A stretch of 64,000 bases of DNA, from assembly GCA_902517865.1 (NCBI GenBank), contig CABYDT010000001.1, positions 145,001 to 209,000 of the forward strand, in the 5' to 3' direction. Position numbers and translations under genes: made by a program. Positions 11,864 to 22,839 of the stretch are shown here, in pieces. The notes under the pieces are model-generated. The model did no database searches. It was not told where the DNA came from and saw only the letters and a program-made list of their open reading frames with translations. The number at the start of each line of letters is the position of its first letter. The first letter of the stretch is position 1. The stretch is from an uncultured Pelagibacteraceae bacterium (lineage in GTDB: Bacteria > Pseudomonadota > Alphaproteobacteria > Pelagibacterales > Pelagibacteraceae).

Positions 11864-14440
11864 ATGCTAAAAAAAATTAAATTCTTAAAAAAGATATTTG
11901 GATCTTCAAATGACAGAAAATTGGCTGAAATTAATCCAATAATCAATCATATCAATAATTTAGAAAGTCAAATAGAAAAATTAAGTGATAATCAGCTTAA
12001 AGATAAAACAACCTATTTTAAGGAAAAATTGAAAAATGGTAAAAACCTAAACGATATCTTAGTTGAGGCATTTGCTGTGGTAAGGGAGGCAGCAAAAAGG
12101 ACTATAGGTCAAAGACATTTTGACGTTCAGTTAATTGGTGGTGTTTGTCTTCATCAAGGTAAAATAGCTGAAATGAAAACTGGCGAAGGAAAAACTTTAG
12201 TTTCTACGCTTGCAGCCTATCTAAACTCATTAAATGGAGGCGGGGTTCATATTGTAACTGTAAACGACTATTTGGCTAAAAGAGACTCGGTGTGGATGGG
12301 TCAAATTTATAAATTCTTAGGTTTGTCGGTTGGTTGTTTAACAAGTGAAGTAGGTGATAATGAAAGAAAGTTAATTTATAGATCTGATATAGTTTATGGA
12401 ACAAATAATGAATTTGCATTTGACTACTTAAGAGACAATATGAAACTATCTTTAAAAGAAATGGTTCAAAATAAATTCTCGTTTTGTATTGTAGATGAGG
12501 TTGATAGTATTTTAATAGACGAAGCAAGAACCCCTTTAATTATATCGGGTCCTAGTGATGATAATTCAAATCAATATTATCTTTGTACACAAGTTGTAAA
12601 TGAGCTTGATAAGCAACATTACCAATTAGATGAAAAAGACAAAAATGTAAGTCTGACTGAGGCTGGGATAGATGAAGTCGAAAGAAAACTTAAATCACTC
12701 AACAAATTAAAAGGAGAGGGGTTTTATGATCCTAGAAATTTGTCTTTAGTTCACCACATAAATCAAGCATTGAAAGCAAATCTCATATTTTCAAAAGATA
12801 AAGATTATATAATTAGAGAAAATAAAATTGAAATTATTGATGAGTTTACAGGCAGAGTACTAGAAGGCAGAAGATACTCTGATGGATTGCATCAAGCTAT
12901 AGAAGCTAAAGAGGGTGTTCCAATCCAAAATGAAAATCAAACTTTCGCTTCTATTACATATCAAAATTATTTTAGACTATACAAAAAACTTTCTGGAATG
13001 ACTGGTACAGCTATTACAGAAGCAGAAGAATTTTATGATATATATAAATTAGATGTATTAGAGATACCAACTAATCAAAATATGATAAGAGAGGATTTAA
13101 ACGATAAAATATATAGGACTGAAAAAGAAAAGTTAAATGCAATTTTAGAAGACATCTTAGACGCAAAAAAAAAATTGCAGCCTGTTTTAGTTGGAACAAC
13201 TAGTATAGAAAAGTCTGAACAAATATCAAAAATTTTAAATACAAAAAAAATTGATCATGAAGTTCTGAATGCAAAGCATCATGAAAAAGAAGCTAATATA
13301 ATTTCAAAAGCTGGTGAACCAGGGGCAATAACTATTGCAACTAATATGGCTGGTAGAGGAACTGATATTCAGCTTGGTGGTAATTTAGAAAAAAGGTTAG
13401 AGAATTCAGAAAATCAAAGTGAAACTATAAAAAAACATAAAGAAGATAAATTAAAAGTGATAAATGCTGGTGGTTTATTTGTGATTGGAACTGAAAGACA
13501 TGAAAGCAGAAGAATAGATAATCAACTAAGAGGTAGATCTGGTAGACAAGGTGATAAAGGTAAATCAATTTTTTATTTAAGTTTAGAGGATGACTTGATG
13601 AGAATTTTTGGTTCTGAAAAAATAGATTTTATGTTGCAAAAGCTAGGCCTAAAACCAAATGAGGCATTAGATCATCCTTGGATAAATAAGGCACTTGAAA
13701 AGGCTCAACAGAAGGTGGAGTCTAGAAACTTTGAAATAAGGAAAACTCTATTGCAATTCGACGATGTAATGAATGACCAAAGAAACGTAATATATGAGCA
13801 AAGACATAAAATATTAAGTGACAAAAACATCTATAATATAATTGATGAAATTAATTCAGAAATTATAGATGAAAATATAAAAAACTTGAATGACGATATC
13901 AACAAAGAAATCCAAATGACAAAATTAAATAGATTTTTAAAAGAAAAATTATCTAATGAAAGTTTTGAAAGATTTCGAAACATGTCTAAAACAGATAAAC
14001 TTAAAAAACTAAATGAAAAATATCTCAACAAAAGAAAAGATAGAATTCAAATGGTCGGTGATGATATTAATCGAGACGTAGAGAAAAAGATTTTTCTTCA
14101 GAATCTTGATTTTGAATGGAGAAACCACTTACAAAATTTAGAGCAGCTTAGACAAGTAATTGGTTTAAGAGGATATGGGCAAAGAAATCCTATAGATGAG
14201 TATAAAAAAGAAAGCTTTGATTTATTCCAAGAATTATTGTTACGAATTAAAGAAAATATAATAATTTTTTTATCAAATATAAATTTAAATATTGAGGATA
14301 ATATTCAAGAAGATTTATCAAAAGAAAACGTTAATATTAAAAAAATTAATCGTGATGAAATACCTAAAGTTTCAAGAAATGAAAAATGCCCTTGTGGATC
14401 TGGAAAAAAATATAAAAATTGTTGCGGCGCCCTAGCTTAA
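11864..14440 (+). CDS. secA: Preprotein translocase ATPase SecA
   Basis: Motor ATPase that pushes unfolded secretory proteins through SecYEG. Walker A is MKTGEGKT, Walker B includes VDEVDSILIDEARTPLIISG, and motif VI lies around QLRGRSGRQGD. The preprotein cross-linking, scaffold and wing regions follow. The C-terminal zinc tail has CPCGSGKKYKNCC, which binds SecB or the ribosome. The protein is complete at 858 residues. It is divergent from argJ, and its 3' end overlaps the convergent accA by 9 bases. Confidence 0.98.
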   Translation: MLKKIKFLKKIFGSSNDRKLAEINPIINHINNLESQIEKLSDNQLKDKTTYFKEKLKNGKNLNDILVEAFAVVREAAKRTIGQRHFDVQLIGGVCLHQGKIAEMKTGEGKTLVSTLAAYLNSLNGGGVHIVTVNDYLAKRDSVWMGQIYKFLGLSVGCLTSEVGDNERKLIYRSDIVYGTNNEFAFDYLRDNMKLSLKEMVQNKFSFCIVDEVDSILIDEARTPLIISGPSDDNSNQYYLCTQVVNELDKQHYQLDEKDKNVSLTEAGIDEVERKLKSLNKLKGEGFYDPRNLSLVHHINQALKANLIFSKDKDYIIRENKIEIIDEFTGRVLEGRRYSDGLHQAIEAKEGVPIQNENQTFASITYQNYFRLYKKLSGMTGTAITEAEEFYDIYKLDVLEIPTNQNMIREDLNDKIYRTEKEKLNAILEDILDAKKKLQPVLVGTTSIEKSEQISKILNTKKIDHEVLNAKHHEKEANIISKAGEPGAITIATNMAGRGTDIQLGGNLEKRLENSENQSETIKKHKEDKLKVINAGGLFVIGTERHESRRIDNQLRGRSGRQGDKGKSIFYLSLEDDLMRIFGSEKIDFMLQKLGLKPNEALDHPWINKALEKAQQKVESRNFEIRKTLLQFDDVMNDQRNVIYEQRHKILSDKNIYNIIDEINSEIIDENIKNLNDDINKEIQMTKLNRFLKEKLSNESFERFRNMSKTDKLKKLNEKYLNKRKDRIQMVGDDINRDVEKKIFLQNLDFEWRNHLQNLEQLRQVIGLRGYGQRNPIDEYKKESFDLFQELLLRIKENIIIFLSNINLNIEDNIQEDLSKENVNIKKINRDEIPKVSRNEKCPCGSGKKYKNCCGALA

Positions 14441-15508
14441 GTAAAATAATAAACCTAAAATAGTAATTATCAAAAAAGAAATTAAAATAATTTTCTTATT
14501 TTTAGACATCTGTATAATTTCTTCTTTGTTAAATTTTCCAAAAGATATATCTGCGGGTAAATCTTTACCTATCTTCATAAACTTCTCTCTTCTATCAGCT
14601 ATAATATTTATATCATTTCTATTGTTATAAAATTCTAAATATTTCAATAATGAAGACTTTATAGAATTAGCGCATCCAACAGGATCTCTGTGTGCTCCTC
14701 CGACCGGTTCTTTAATAATTTCGTCAATTATATTAAACTTAAATAAATCTTGAGCAGTAATTTTCATGGCTTCGGCAGCCTCATTTGATTTAGATACATC
14801 TTTCCAAAGAATTGATGCGCATCCCTCTGGAGAAATGACAGAGTAAATAGAATGCTCCAACATCAATACTTTATTTGATGTAGCAAGGGCTATTGCTCCT
14901 CCTGAACCTCCCTCACCAATTATTATTGAGATTGTAGGTACGTTTAAAGATAAACAACAATCAATTGAAGATGCAATAGCTTCAGCTTGCCCCCTCTCTT
15001 CAGCTCCTTTTCCTGGGTAAGCTCCAGGTGTATCGATAAACGAAATTATTGGGATATTAAACTTATCTGCTATTTTCATTAATCTCATACATTTTCGATA
15101 CCCTTCAGGTCTCATCATGCCAAAATTTCTTTTAATCCTACTCTCAGTGTCATAGCCTTTTTCTTGGCCGATAACTAATACTGACTTTTTATCTAATTTG
15201 GCAAATCCAGTGATTACAGACTCATCTTCAGCAAAATATCTGTCACCAGAAATTAATTCAAAATTTGTAAATATATTTTTTATATAATAATCAGATCGTG
15301 GTCTCTTTTCGTGTCTCGCCACTTTTGTTTTTTGCCAACTATTTAAATTAGAATATATTTCAATTATTTTTTTATCAATTGTTGATTGCAGATCTGTTAT
15401 TTTGTCTTGGTTTATTGAAGAGATACCCTCGCTTTCATAAGGATTTTTTAAGGCATCAAGGTTTTTATCTAATTGTTCAATTTCCTTTTCAAAATCTAAG
15501 TAAGTCAT
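14432..15508 (-). CDS. accA: Acetyl-CoA carboxylase carboxyltransferase alpha, with a membrane tail
   Basis: With AccD it transfers CO2 from carboxybiotin to acetyl-CoA, giving malonyl-CoA for fatty acid synthesis. Crotonase-fold motifs include FIDTPGAYPGKGAEERGQAEAI and GEGGSGGAIAL. The family is normally about 315-320 residues; this one has 358. The extra C-terminal segment holds a lysine-rich stretch followed by about 19 hydrophobic residues (about 338-357), which looks like a single membrane-spanning or anchoring helix ending the protein. A soluble AccA has no such tail. Confidence 0.95.
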   Translation of the reverse strand: MTYLDFEKEIEQLDKNLDALKNPYESEGISSINQDKITDLQSTIDKKIIEIYSNLNSWQKTKVARHEKRPRSDYYIKNIFTNFELISGDRYFAEDESVITGFAKLDKKSVLVIGQEKGYDTESRIKRNFGMMRPEGYRKCMRLMKIADKFNIPIISFIDTPGAYPGKGAEERGQAEAIASSIDCCLSLNVPTISIIIGEGGSGGAIALATSNKVLMLEHSIYSVISPEGCASILWKDVSKSNEAAEAMKITAQDLFKFNIIDEIIKEPVGGAHRDPVGCANSIKSSLLKYLEFYNNRNDINIIADRREKFMKIGKDLPADISFGKFNKEEIIQMSKNKKIILISFLIITILGLLFYLS

Positions 15509-15616
15509 TATTATACCTTGCCAGATTAAACTATTATATATATCACCTGGTCGTAGAAATTAAAGTAAAACAAAATCGAAGAAAATCTTATATTTTAATA
15601 AAATAAACAGTACGAT

Positions 15617-17779
15617 ATGAAATATACTCTTATAGGAAAATCTAAAATCAGTACTAATTTCTATGATTTTGTTAATGACGAAGTATTACCTGAAACAGGT
15701 TTAGACAAGTCAGACTTTTGGCGAAATTTTATTTCTGCAGCAAATGATTTGGTACCTGAAAATAATGATTTAATTAATGAGAGAAAAGACATCCAGAGCA
15801 AGATTGATAAATGGATGATAGATAATAAGGTCAATTTTGATTATAATAACTATTTAGAGTTTCTAAAGGAAATAAAATATATTGTAAAAGAAGGTCCAGA
15901 TTTTAAAATCGAAACTGAAAACGTTGATGATGAAATTAGTATTATTGCTGGTCCTCAATTAGTTGTGCCCATAGATAATGCTAGATATGCGTTAAATGCT
16001 GCTAATGCAAGGTGGGGTAGTTTATATGATGCTTACTATGGAACAGATGCTATTAAAGAAACTGATGGTTTACAGAAAACCAATAAATATAATCCAAAAA
16101 GAGGTTTAAAAGTAATTGAAAAAGGTCGGGATTTTTTGGATCAAATTTTCCCATTAGAAAAACAAAAGTGGAGTGATGTAGAAAAAATTTTTGTAGATAA
16201 AGAAAACTTAGCATTTAACTGTCAGAATAATTCACAAGATAAACTTAAAAATATAAAACAATTTATTGGTTACAATGGAAAAAAAGAAAATCCGATTAGC
16301 ATCATTTTAAAAAATAACAATCTTCATATAGAAATTATAATTGACCCCAAAAGTCAGGTCGGGAAAAATGATAAAGCCCATATATCAGATATTCTAATCG
16401 AGTCAGCAATTTCAACTATTATGGACTTAGAAGATTCTGTAGCTGCCGTAGATGCTGAAGATAAAGTTAAGTGTTATCGAAATTGGCTAGGCATAATGAA
16501 GAATGAACTAAAGACTACCGTAAACAAAAACGGTAATAGCTTTGATCGTAAACTGAATGATGACAAAAAATTTATTGATATTAATGGTAACGAAAAATTT
16601 CTAAATGGCAGATCTTTATTGTTAATCAGAAATGTTGGACATTTAATGAGGAACAATACAGTTATCTTGGATAATGGAGAAGAAATACCTGAGGGTATTT
16701 TAGATGCATTTATAACTGTGTTATGTGCTTTACACGATTTAAGAATTAAAAAAAATTCAAAAAAAGGCTCAATTTATATAGTAAAGCCAAAAATGCATGG
16801 TCCAAAAGAAGTGGCTTTTACAAACACAACTTTTTTGAAGGTTGAAAATGTCTTAAAGCTTAAACCTAATACAATCAAAATTGGCATAATGGATGAAGAG
16901 AGAAGAACAACTGTAAACTTAAAAGAATGTATAAGAAATGTAAAAAAAAGGATTGTTTTTATTAATACTGGATTTTTAGATAGAACTGGAGATGAAATGC
17001 ATACCTCTTTTGAAATGGGTGCAATGATTTTTAAGGGAGACATGAAAAAATCAAAGTGGCTTCTAGCATATGAAAATTGGAATGTTGATATTGGATTGTT
17101 ATGTGGGTTTACAGGTAAAGCACAAATAGGAAAGGGTATGTGGGCTATGCCTGATAAAATGCAAGATATGTTAGATCAAAAAGCTTCACATCCACTTGCA
17201 GGAGCAAATTGTGCCTGGGTGCCTTCTCCAACTGCTGCAACTCTTCACTCAATACATTATCATAAAATTAATGTTTTTGAGAGACAAAAGGAACTTTCAA
17301 AAAGGAAGCGAGCAGATATTTCCGATATACTTACAATTCCCGTTTCAGATAGGCAAAACTGGTCTAAAGAGGATATAAATTCTGAAATCGCAAATAATGC
17401 TCAAGGTATACTTGGATATGTTGTTAGATGGATTGATCAAGGTGTTGGTTGCTCAAAAGTACCCGATATAAATAATATTGGATTAATGGAAGATAGAGCA
17501 ACTCTAAGAATTTCATCCCAACATATTGCAAACTGGCTTCACCATAAAATAGTAAAAAAAGAAAAAGTTTTAGAGATCTTAAAAAAAATGGCAAAAGTTG
17601 TAGATCAGCAAAATGCTAATGATAAAAATTACAAACCAATGTGTGAAAACTTTGAGAAATCTATTGCTTTCAAAGCTGCATGCGAATTAATCTTTGAAGG
17701 AAAAGAACAAATCTGTGGTTATACAGAACCTATTTTACATAAAAGAAGAATTGAAAAAAAAAAATTAAGTGAAGTTTAA
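15617..17779 (+). CDS. glcB: Malate synthase G
   Basis: Condenses glyoxylate with acetyl-CoA to malate in the glyoxylate shunt. The protein has 720 residues, the length of isoform G. Recognisable segments are [45 protein letters not shown], and the region with catalytic Asp near [13 protein letters not shown]. The 108-base gap to the divergent accA shows no glycine-riboswitch core, although such a riboswitch is described upstream of malate synthase in SAR11. The 3' end overlaps the next gene, on the opposite strand, by 15 bases. Confidence 0.97.
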   Translation: MKYTLIGKSKISTNFYDFVNDEVLPETGLDKSDFWRNFISAANDLVPENNDLINERKDIQSKIDKWMIDNKVNFDYNNYLEFLKEIKYIVKEGPDFKIETENVDDEISIIAGPQLVVPIDNARYALNAANARWGSLYDAYYGTDAIKETDGLQKTNKYNPKRGLKVIEKGRDFLDQIFPLEKQKWSDVEKIFVDKENLAFNCQNNSQDKLKNIKQFIGYNGKKENPISIILKNNNLHIEIIIDPKSQVGKNDKAHISDILIESAISTIMDLEDSVAAVDAEDKVKCYRNWLGIMKNELKTTVNKNGNSFDRKLNDDKKFIDINGNEKFLNGRSLLLIRNVGHLMRNNTVILDNGEEIPEGILDAFITVLCALHDLRIKKNSKKGSIYIVKPKMHGPKEVAFTNTTFLKVENVLKLKPNTIKIGIMDEERRTTVNLKECIRNVKKRIVFINTGFLDRTGDEMHTSFEMGAMIFKGDMKKSKWLLAYENWNVDIGLLCGFTGKAQIGKGMWAMPDKMQDMLDQKASHPLAGANCAWVPSPTAATLHSIHYHKINVFERQKELSKRKRADISDILTIPVSDRQNWSKEDINSEIANNAQGILGYVVRWIDQGVGCSKVPDINNIGLMEDRATLRISSQHIANWLHHKIVKKEKVLEILKKMAKVVDQQNANDKNYKPMCENFEKSIAFKAACELIFEGKEQICGYTEPILHKRRIEKKKLSEV

Positions 17780-19513
17780 TTCATTTAAAACAAATATATT
17801 TTTTAAATTTTTCATTTCAAGTTTATCAAATATCTTAAGGACTATTAAAAAATTTTTTAAATAATTCTCATTATTTTCCAATTTATTTATAAAATTTAAA
17901 GTTTCCAATAAAGCCAAATTTTTTTGCTTTTTCTCTATTAAGTTAAAAATGTTATTAGGTATATAAATTTCGCCTGAGAAAATATTTTTCTTTAAATTGT
18001 CAGGTAATTTAATTTTTTCTTGATAAATATAGTTTATTAAGCCTAAATCCTTATTTGTTAGTTTATATTCTTTATCTTTTATTTTTTTAGAAAATAATTT
18101 AAAACTTCTAATAGCATTTTTGTCTTTTCTATTATTAATTAAATTTACAGCTTCTGATTTATGTAAAAGTTCATCTGTTACTTTTGCATTATTCGTATTT
18201 TTTTTTACTAAAGATTTATCTTTATCAGATAAAATATCTTGATTTATCTCTGTTAACTTTTCATTATAAAAAGTGTCCGCAAGGCTATTTAATCCATTAA
18301 GTTTCAACTTATTATAAAAGCTCTGTAAAATTTCATATTTTATAAAGTCATCCTGAGATAAAATAAATGCTTGATATAATAAAGCATGCGAGACTGGCCT
18401 CTGATACTTTTTGCTAGCTGTTTTTGGATTAATTAAGTCATCAATTGAAAAAGTTAACTTTTTATAAAGACCTAGTAGAATTTTTTTATCAATTAAATTG
18501 TCATTTGCAGATCTTTCTAAAAAAATTATTATTTTATTTAAGTTATTTTCTTCGACTTTATTTATAAAATTTTCATCTAAAAAGTTTTTATATAAGTTGC
18601 TTTTAAAATAGTAATTTCTTAATTCACTCTTCTTTGAAAAATTATTATAATTGATCTGATCTGCAGGAGAAGAAATTACAGACAAATGGGCGTTTAATAA
18701 ATTACTATAATTTACTTGATTAAAATTTTCAATTCCAGTTATTGAATTTACTTTTTTTATAAAAAATTTATCAAATCTGTTATTTTCGATTCCTAAATCT
18801 AATTTGCTTAAAGCAATTTTGTACTCCTTTTTATGCAGATGGCAAAAAATTTTATATTTATCTAAATTTTTACTATTTAAATCCGACGTCATGAGATTCG
18901 TATAACTACATGCTTTATTAATTTTATAGTTTGATAAATAATGATTAAATAAAAATTCCAATAACTCTGTATTCTTATTAAGTATTTTATTTTGGTAAAT
19001 AACTTCATCAATTAATTCCATTTTTTTATTTTTTATTAACCATTTTGATAAAAATGATAGGTATAATTCACCATCATCGTCAAAACTTTTTAAATTAATT
19101 TTTGAAAAAAATATTTTTTGCTTCAAATCAACAAGATTCTTTTTACTGGAAATAATTTCGTTTAATGACTTGGACAAAGTGGTTGTTTGTATTCCTGACC
19201 AAAAGTTTATATCAACCTGGGTTTCCTCAGGCTCAAATATTCCAAAAATTACTTCATCTTCTTCTGCAATTTTAGTTTCATTTATAGATGTCGTTTTTAA
19301 ATTTAAATCTTTATCTTTTGTAAAAACTGTTTCTGGCAAATCGGGTTTTGATAAAGTTTTATTTTCATTGCTCTTATTTTTTTTTTGATTTTTTATTTCC
19401 TTTGAACTCTGCCAAATATCTTTTGGCTCAGAATAAGCATAATTTGAAATACAAAAACAAAAAAGAATTAGAAAAATTATCCAAATATTATTTAATTTTG
19501 ACGATAACATCAT
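17765..19513 (-). CDS. Hypothetical secreted or periplasmic helical protein
   Basis: I do not recognise this family. The 582-residue product starts with a hydrophobic signal segment (about 8-27) ending near NYAYSEP, so it is probably exported. A polar, lysine- and glutamate-rich linker (about 30-90) is followed by a long all-helical region with regular spacing of hydrophobic residues, reminiscent of solenoid repeats, though no clear TPR consensus is seen. There is no catalytic motif. It is very AT- and Lys/Asn-rich, like its neighbours. A 49-codon reading frame for a small membrane peptide overlaps its start by 26 bases, and aroK is divergent. Confidence 0.7.
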   Translation of the reverse strand: MMLSSKLNNIWIIFLILFCFCISNYAYSEPKDIWQSSKEIKNQKKNKSNENKTLSKPDLPETVFTKDKDLNLKTTSINETKIAEEDEVIFGIFEPEETQVDINFWSGIQTTTLSKSLNEIISSKKNLVDLKQKIFFSKINLKSFDDDGELYLSFLSKWLIKNKKMELIDEVIYQNKILNKNTELLEFLFNHYLSNYKINKACSYTNLMTSDLNSKNLDKYKIFCHLHKKEYKIALSKLDLGIENNRFDKFFIKKVNSITGIENFNQVNYSNLLNAHLSVISSPADQINYNNFSKKSELRNYYFKSNLYKNFLDENFINKVEENNLNKIIIFLERSANDNLIDKKILLGLYKKLTFSIDDLINPKTASKKYQRPVSHALLYQAFILSQDDFIKYEILQSFYNKLKLNGLNSLADTFYNEKLTEINQDILSDKDKSLVKKNTNNAKVTDELLHKSEAVNLINNRKDKNAIRSFKLFSKKIKDKEYKLTNKDLGLINYIYQEKIKLPDNLKKNIFSGEIYIPNNIFNLIEKKQKNLALLETLNFINKLENNENYLKNFLIVLKIFDKLEMKNLKNIFVLNELNFT

Positions 19514-19637
19514 TTTTTATTTTTTTTATTACGTCTTTTGTTTCAGGAGATAAGTCTAGGTAATTTACAAAATATATAAAACCAAATATAACTGATAATA
19601 GAAATGCTAATTTCAAAAAAAACTTTGTTTTAAACAT
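19488..19637 (-). CDS. Possible small membrane protein (49 aa)
   Basis: An ATG frame on the minus strand encodes 49 residues: a basic start (MFKTKFFLK), a hydrophobic segment of about 18 residues ending in IYFVNYL, then a charged tail ([20 protein letters not shown]). It fills the gap upstream of the 582-residue protein and overlaps its start by 26 bases, suggesting translational coupling. No Shine-Dalgarno sequence is seen. It could be a chance frame in AT-rich DNA, but the signal-anchor plus amphipathic tail layout is protein-like. Confidence 0.4.
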   Translation of the reverse strand: MFKTKFFLKLAFLLSVIFGFIYFVNYLDLSPETKDVIKKIKNDVIVKIK

Positions 19638-19706
19638 ATATTTTTATTAAGTATATAAACATTTTAGTCAAAATTGTGTTATTAAATTATTATTAAAATT
19701 TTAGCA

Positions 19707-20210
19707 ATGGTCAAAACAATTGTATTAGTTGGAATGATGGGTTCGGGTAAAAGCTCAATTGGACGTCAAATATCAAAAAAAACTGGTCTTTGTTACATTG
19801 ATATTGATGAAGAAATTGAAAAAAAAACGAAATGTAAAATTAAAGATATTTTTAAAAAGAAAGGTGAAGTGTATTTTAGAAATATTGAAGAAAGAATTTG
19901 TAAAAAATTTATAAATGGTGAAAAAAAAATTGTATCAATTGGTGGAGGGGCATTTATGAATAAAAATATTAGAGCTATTATCTCAAAAGTTGGTAAATCA
20001 TTTTGGATTGATGTTAATAGAGATATTTTGTTTAATCGTCTTAGAAAATCTAGAAATTTAAGACCCCTACTTGATTATAGTAATTTAAAAAAATCAATAG
20101 ATGATATTATCAAACAAAGAAAGAGCACCTACGCAAAAGCTGACATAAAAATTAAGGTATATAAAACTAACAAAGAAAATATTGCTAATAAAATTATAAA
20201 ACTTTTATGA
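19707..20210 (+). CDS. aroK: Shikimate kinase
   Basis: Phosphorylates shikimate at the 3-hydroxyl on the way to chorismate. Walker A is GMMGSGKSS (about residues 8-16), the shikimate-binding DIDEEIE follows, and GGGAF and RPLL mark the substrate and lid regions. It is 167 residues, normal for the family. The stop overlaps the aroB start by 4 bases, the common aroK-aroB arrangement. Confidence 0.96.
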   Translation: MVKTIVLVGMMGSGKSSIGRQISKKTGLCYIDIDEEIEKKTKCKIKDIFKKKGEVYFRNIEERICKKFINGEKKIVSIGGGAFMNKNIRAIISKVGKSFWIDVNRDILFNRLRKSRNLRPLLDYSNLKKSIDDIIKQRKSTYAKADIKIKVYKTNKENIANKIIKLL

Positions 20211-21295
20211 AAAAAATATATGTAAGAGTAAAATCTAGTAAATATCCAATTTATGTTGGATCCAACTTGTTACAAAAGATTCAAATTTTGCACAAACAGA
20301 AACTTTCAGGAGTTAAAAATGTAATTTTAATATCTACTAATAAAGTACCTAAAAAATATAAACTAATGGTTAAAAAATCATTTGCGAAGAAAAATTTTAT
20401 AAGTTTGGATATAAAAGACGGAGAAAAATCAAAAAACATTAAAAATATTATTAATATAAATAATAAGTTATCTAAAAATAATTTTTCAAGAGACGATTTA
20501 ATAGTATCACTTGGCGGCGGTGTTGTTGGGGATTTGTCTGGCTTTGCAGCCAGTATATTTAAGAGAGGAATAAAATTTATTCAAATTCCTACTACATTGT
20601 TATCTCAAGTTGACTCCTCTATTGGTGGTAAAACTGGAATAAATAATAAATATGGAAAAAATCTAATTGGAACTTTTTTCCAACCAGATTTAGTAATTAT
20701 AGATTTAGAAACACTTAAAACGTTACCCCAGAGACATATAGTTGCTGGTTTTGCGGAAATATTAAAATATTCACTTATAATGAATTCAAAGTTTTTCTCT
20801 TGGTTAGAAAAAAATACTAAGTCAATTTTAAAAAGAAGGGACACTAATATTATTTCAAAAGCAATTATTGAAAGTTGTAAATGCAAAGCTATTATCGTTA
20901 AAAAAGACGAAAAAGAAAAAAATATTAGAGCAATTTTAAATTTCGGTCATACATTTGCACATGCCCTAGAAACAAAATTTAATTATTCATCTAAAATAAT
21001 ACATGGAGAGGCTGTTTTAATTGGAATGATAGTAGCTTGCAAAATATCATTAAATAAAAAATTTCTTTCGATACAAGACTTTGAAAGAATTATAAATTTT
21101 TACAAAGTAAATAAGCTTAATTATGATTATAAAACCTTTATAAATAAAAAAAATATTAAAATATTTTTAAAAATTATAAAAAATGATAAAAAATTTAAAG
21201 GAAAAAAAATTAATTTGATTTTATTAAAAAAAATAGGGCAATCAATTATAAGAAGTTCAGATATTAATAATAGCTTCATGCCATTAGTGAAATAA
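20207..21295 (+). CDS. aroB: 3-dehydroquinate synthase
   Basis: Converts DAHP to 3-dehydroquinate using NAD and a divalent metal. Motifs are DGEKSKN, SLGGGVVGDLSGFAASIFKRG, the metal-binding segment with E and H residues near AGFAEILKYSLI, and NFGHTFAHALE with HGEAVLIGM. It has 362 residues with a lysine-rich C-terminus. It is translationally coupled to aroK and followed after one base by the CorC-type gene. Confidence 0.96.
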   Translation: MKKIYVRVKSSKYPIYVGSNLLQKIQILHKQKLSGVKNVILISTNKVPKKYKLMVKKSFAKKNFISLDIKDGEKSKNIKNIININNKLSKNNFSRDDLIVSLGGGVVGDLSGFAASIFKRGIKFIQIPTTLLSQVDSSIGGKTGINNKYGKNLIGTFFQPDLVIIDLETLKTLPQRHIVAGFAEILKYSLIMNSKFFSWLEKNTKSILKRRDTNIISKAIIESCKCKAIIVKKDEKEKNIRAILNFGHTFAHALETKFNYSSKIIHGEAVLIGMIVACKISLNKKFLSIQDFERIINFYKVNKLNYDYKTFINKKNIKIFLKIIKNDKKFKGKKINLILLKKIGQSIIRSSDINNSFMPLVK

Positions 21296-21296
21296 A

Positions 21297-22571
21297 ATGG
21301 AAAATCTTAATCTTGTTTCTGTAATATATATTATCTGCTTAATTGTAATTTCTGCTATATTATCAGGATCGGAAACATCCATAACTTCAATTCGAAAAAG
21401 TAAAATCCATAAGTTAGCAAATAAAGGAGACAGAAATGCTTTAAGAGTTTTAAAACTCATTGAAAAAAAGAACGATCTTGTCAGTTCAATTTTAGTTGGT
21501 AATAATTTTGTAAATATTTTAGCCTCTGCTTTGGCAACTGCTATACTAATAAAGTTTTATGGTGACGATGGTGTAATTTATTCAACCATTGTTATGTCTG
21601 TCCTAATTGTAATTTTTGCTGAAATACTTCCAAAAAATATTGCTTTATTAAAACCAGATAGATACGCCCTAACCTTGTCATTTATATTAACACTTTTTTT
21701 AAAGTTTTTCAGTCCTTTTGTTTACATCATAAAGAAATTTAATCTGCTAATTTTTAAAATATTTAATATTGAAAAGCAAAAAGTTACAGATGCTTCTGTA
21801 AGAGAAGATATTAGAAATATTATAAATATGCACGAAGATGAGGGAATTCTTCTTAAGGATGAAAGAGATATGCTAAATGGAATACTAGATTTAAAGGAAA
21901 TGACAGTTGAAAAAATTATGACGCATAGGAAAAATATTTATTCTATTAATATAGATCAGCCAGAGGAATATTTCAAAAAAATCTCACAAAGCTCTTTTAG
22001 CAGAATACCTGTTTGGAAAGAAAGTCCAAATAATATTTTAGGAGTTGTTCATGCTAAAAAACTTCTAGCAAATATAAATGAGAGTGGAAACATAGATTTA
22101 AAAAATATTAGCGATAGTACATTAGATCCATGGTTCATTCCTGAAACAACTAAAGTTAAAGATCAGTTAAATGCATTCATTGACCGTCACGAAAAAATTG
22201 CATTTGTTGTAGATGAGTACGGTGAATTAATGGGGCTAATATCTTTAGAGGATATCATAGAGGAAATTGTTGGAAATATTTTCGATGAGAGCGACTTATC
22301 AACAATAGGCATTAGAAAAATTGGAAAAAATATTTTTAGAGTTAGAGGAGACGTCAATATTAGAGATATGAACAGAACGCTCGAACTAAACTTAAATGAA
22401 AAGAATTCATCTACTGTAGCAGGATTTCTGATTTATGAAACTGAAACGTTTCCTGATGTTGGACAAACTTTTAAATTCAACAATATTTTATTTGAAATAC
22501 TAAATAAAAAGAATAATCAAATTACACAACTAAAAGTTACTTTACCTGAAAAGAATAAAATTACTCATTAA
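21297..22571 (+). CDS. CNNM / CorC-HlyC family membrane protein
   Basis: Membrane protein with an N-terminal CNNM (DUF21) transmembrane domain (about residues 1-150) that begins with a hydrophobic helix and LSGSETSITSIRKSKI. Two CBS domains follow (about 205-330), with MTHRKNIYSI and FVVDEYGELMGLISLEDIIEEIVG, and then a CorC_HlyC domain. The family is linked to magnesium and cobalt efflux or homeostasis; the transported ion here is not shown. It follows aroB by one base, as in many alphaproteobacteria. The end overlaps the convergent bolA by 11 bases. Confidence 0.9.
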   Translation: MENLNLVSVIYIICLIVISAILSGSETSITSIRKSKIHKLANKGDRNALRVLKLIEKKNDLVSSILVGNNFVNILASALATAILIKFYGDDGVIYSTIVMSVLIVIFAEILPKNIALLKPDRYALTLSFILTLFLKFFSPFVYIIKKFNLLIFKIFNIEKQKVTDASVREDIRNIINMHEDEGILLKDERDMLNGILDLKEMTVEKIMTHRKNIYSINIDQPEEYFKKISQSSFSRIPVWKESPNNILGVVHAKKLLANINESGNIDLKNISDSTLDPWFIPETTKVKDQLNAFIDRHEKIAFVVDEYGELMGLISLEDIIEEIVGNIFDESDLSTIGIRKIGKNIFRVRGDVNIRDMNRTLELNLNEKNSSTVAGFLIYETETFPDVGQTFKFNNILFEILNKKNNQITQLKVTLPEKNKITH

Positions 22572-22815
22572 TTTTTATTTCCAGTGCATGAATAATTTTC
22601 ATTTCTTCTACTAACGAAGAGTAAATCATCCTATGAATTTTTAATTTATTTTCTTTGGACAAAGTTTTGCTTTTTATTTTAATTAAAAAATGACTATTAT
22701 TATTGTTGGGAGAGTCTTTGTGGCCTTGATGGTAATGTGAATTATTTATAACATCTATATCTTTAATATTTAAAGTTTTTACAAGCTTTTTTTTAATATT
22801 TTCTTCTAATCTCAT
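22561..22815 (-). CDS. BolA family protein
   Basis: An 84-residue BolA-like protein. The fold markers are an N-terminal helix, the HxxGHK-like segment HYHQGHKDSPNNNNSHFLIKI, and the helix-turn LSKENKLKIHRMIYSSLVEEM. BolA proteins act with monothiol glutaredoxins in iron-sulfur cluster handling. It is divergent from the J-domain gene across 24 bases, a pairing conserved in alphaproteobacteria. Confidence 0.9.
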   Translation of the reverse strand: MRLEENIKKKLVKTLNIKDIDVINNSHYHQGHKDSPNNNNSHFLIKIKSKTLSKENKLKIHRMIYSSLVEEMKIIHALEIKINE

Positions 22816-22839
22816 TAAATTATTTATAATATATATTAA

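Noticed and set aside
15509-15616. Possible glycine riboswitch upstream of malate synthase, as described in SAR11
   Set aside because: The 108-base gap lacks the conserved aptamer core sequences and is too short and AT-rich for a tandem aptamer, so none is called.
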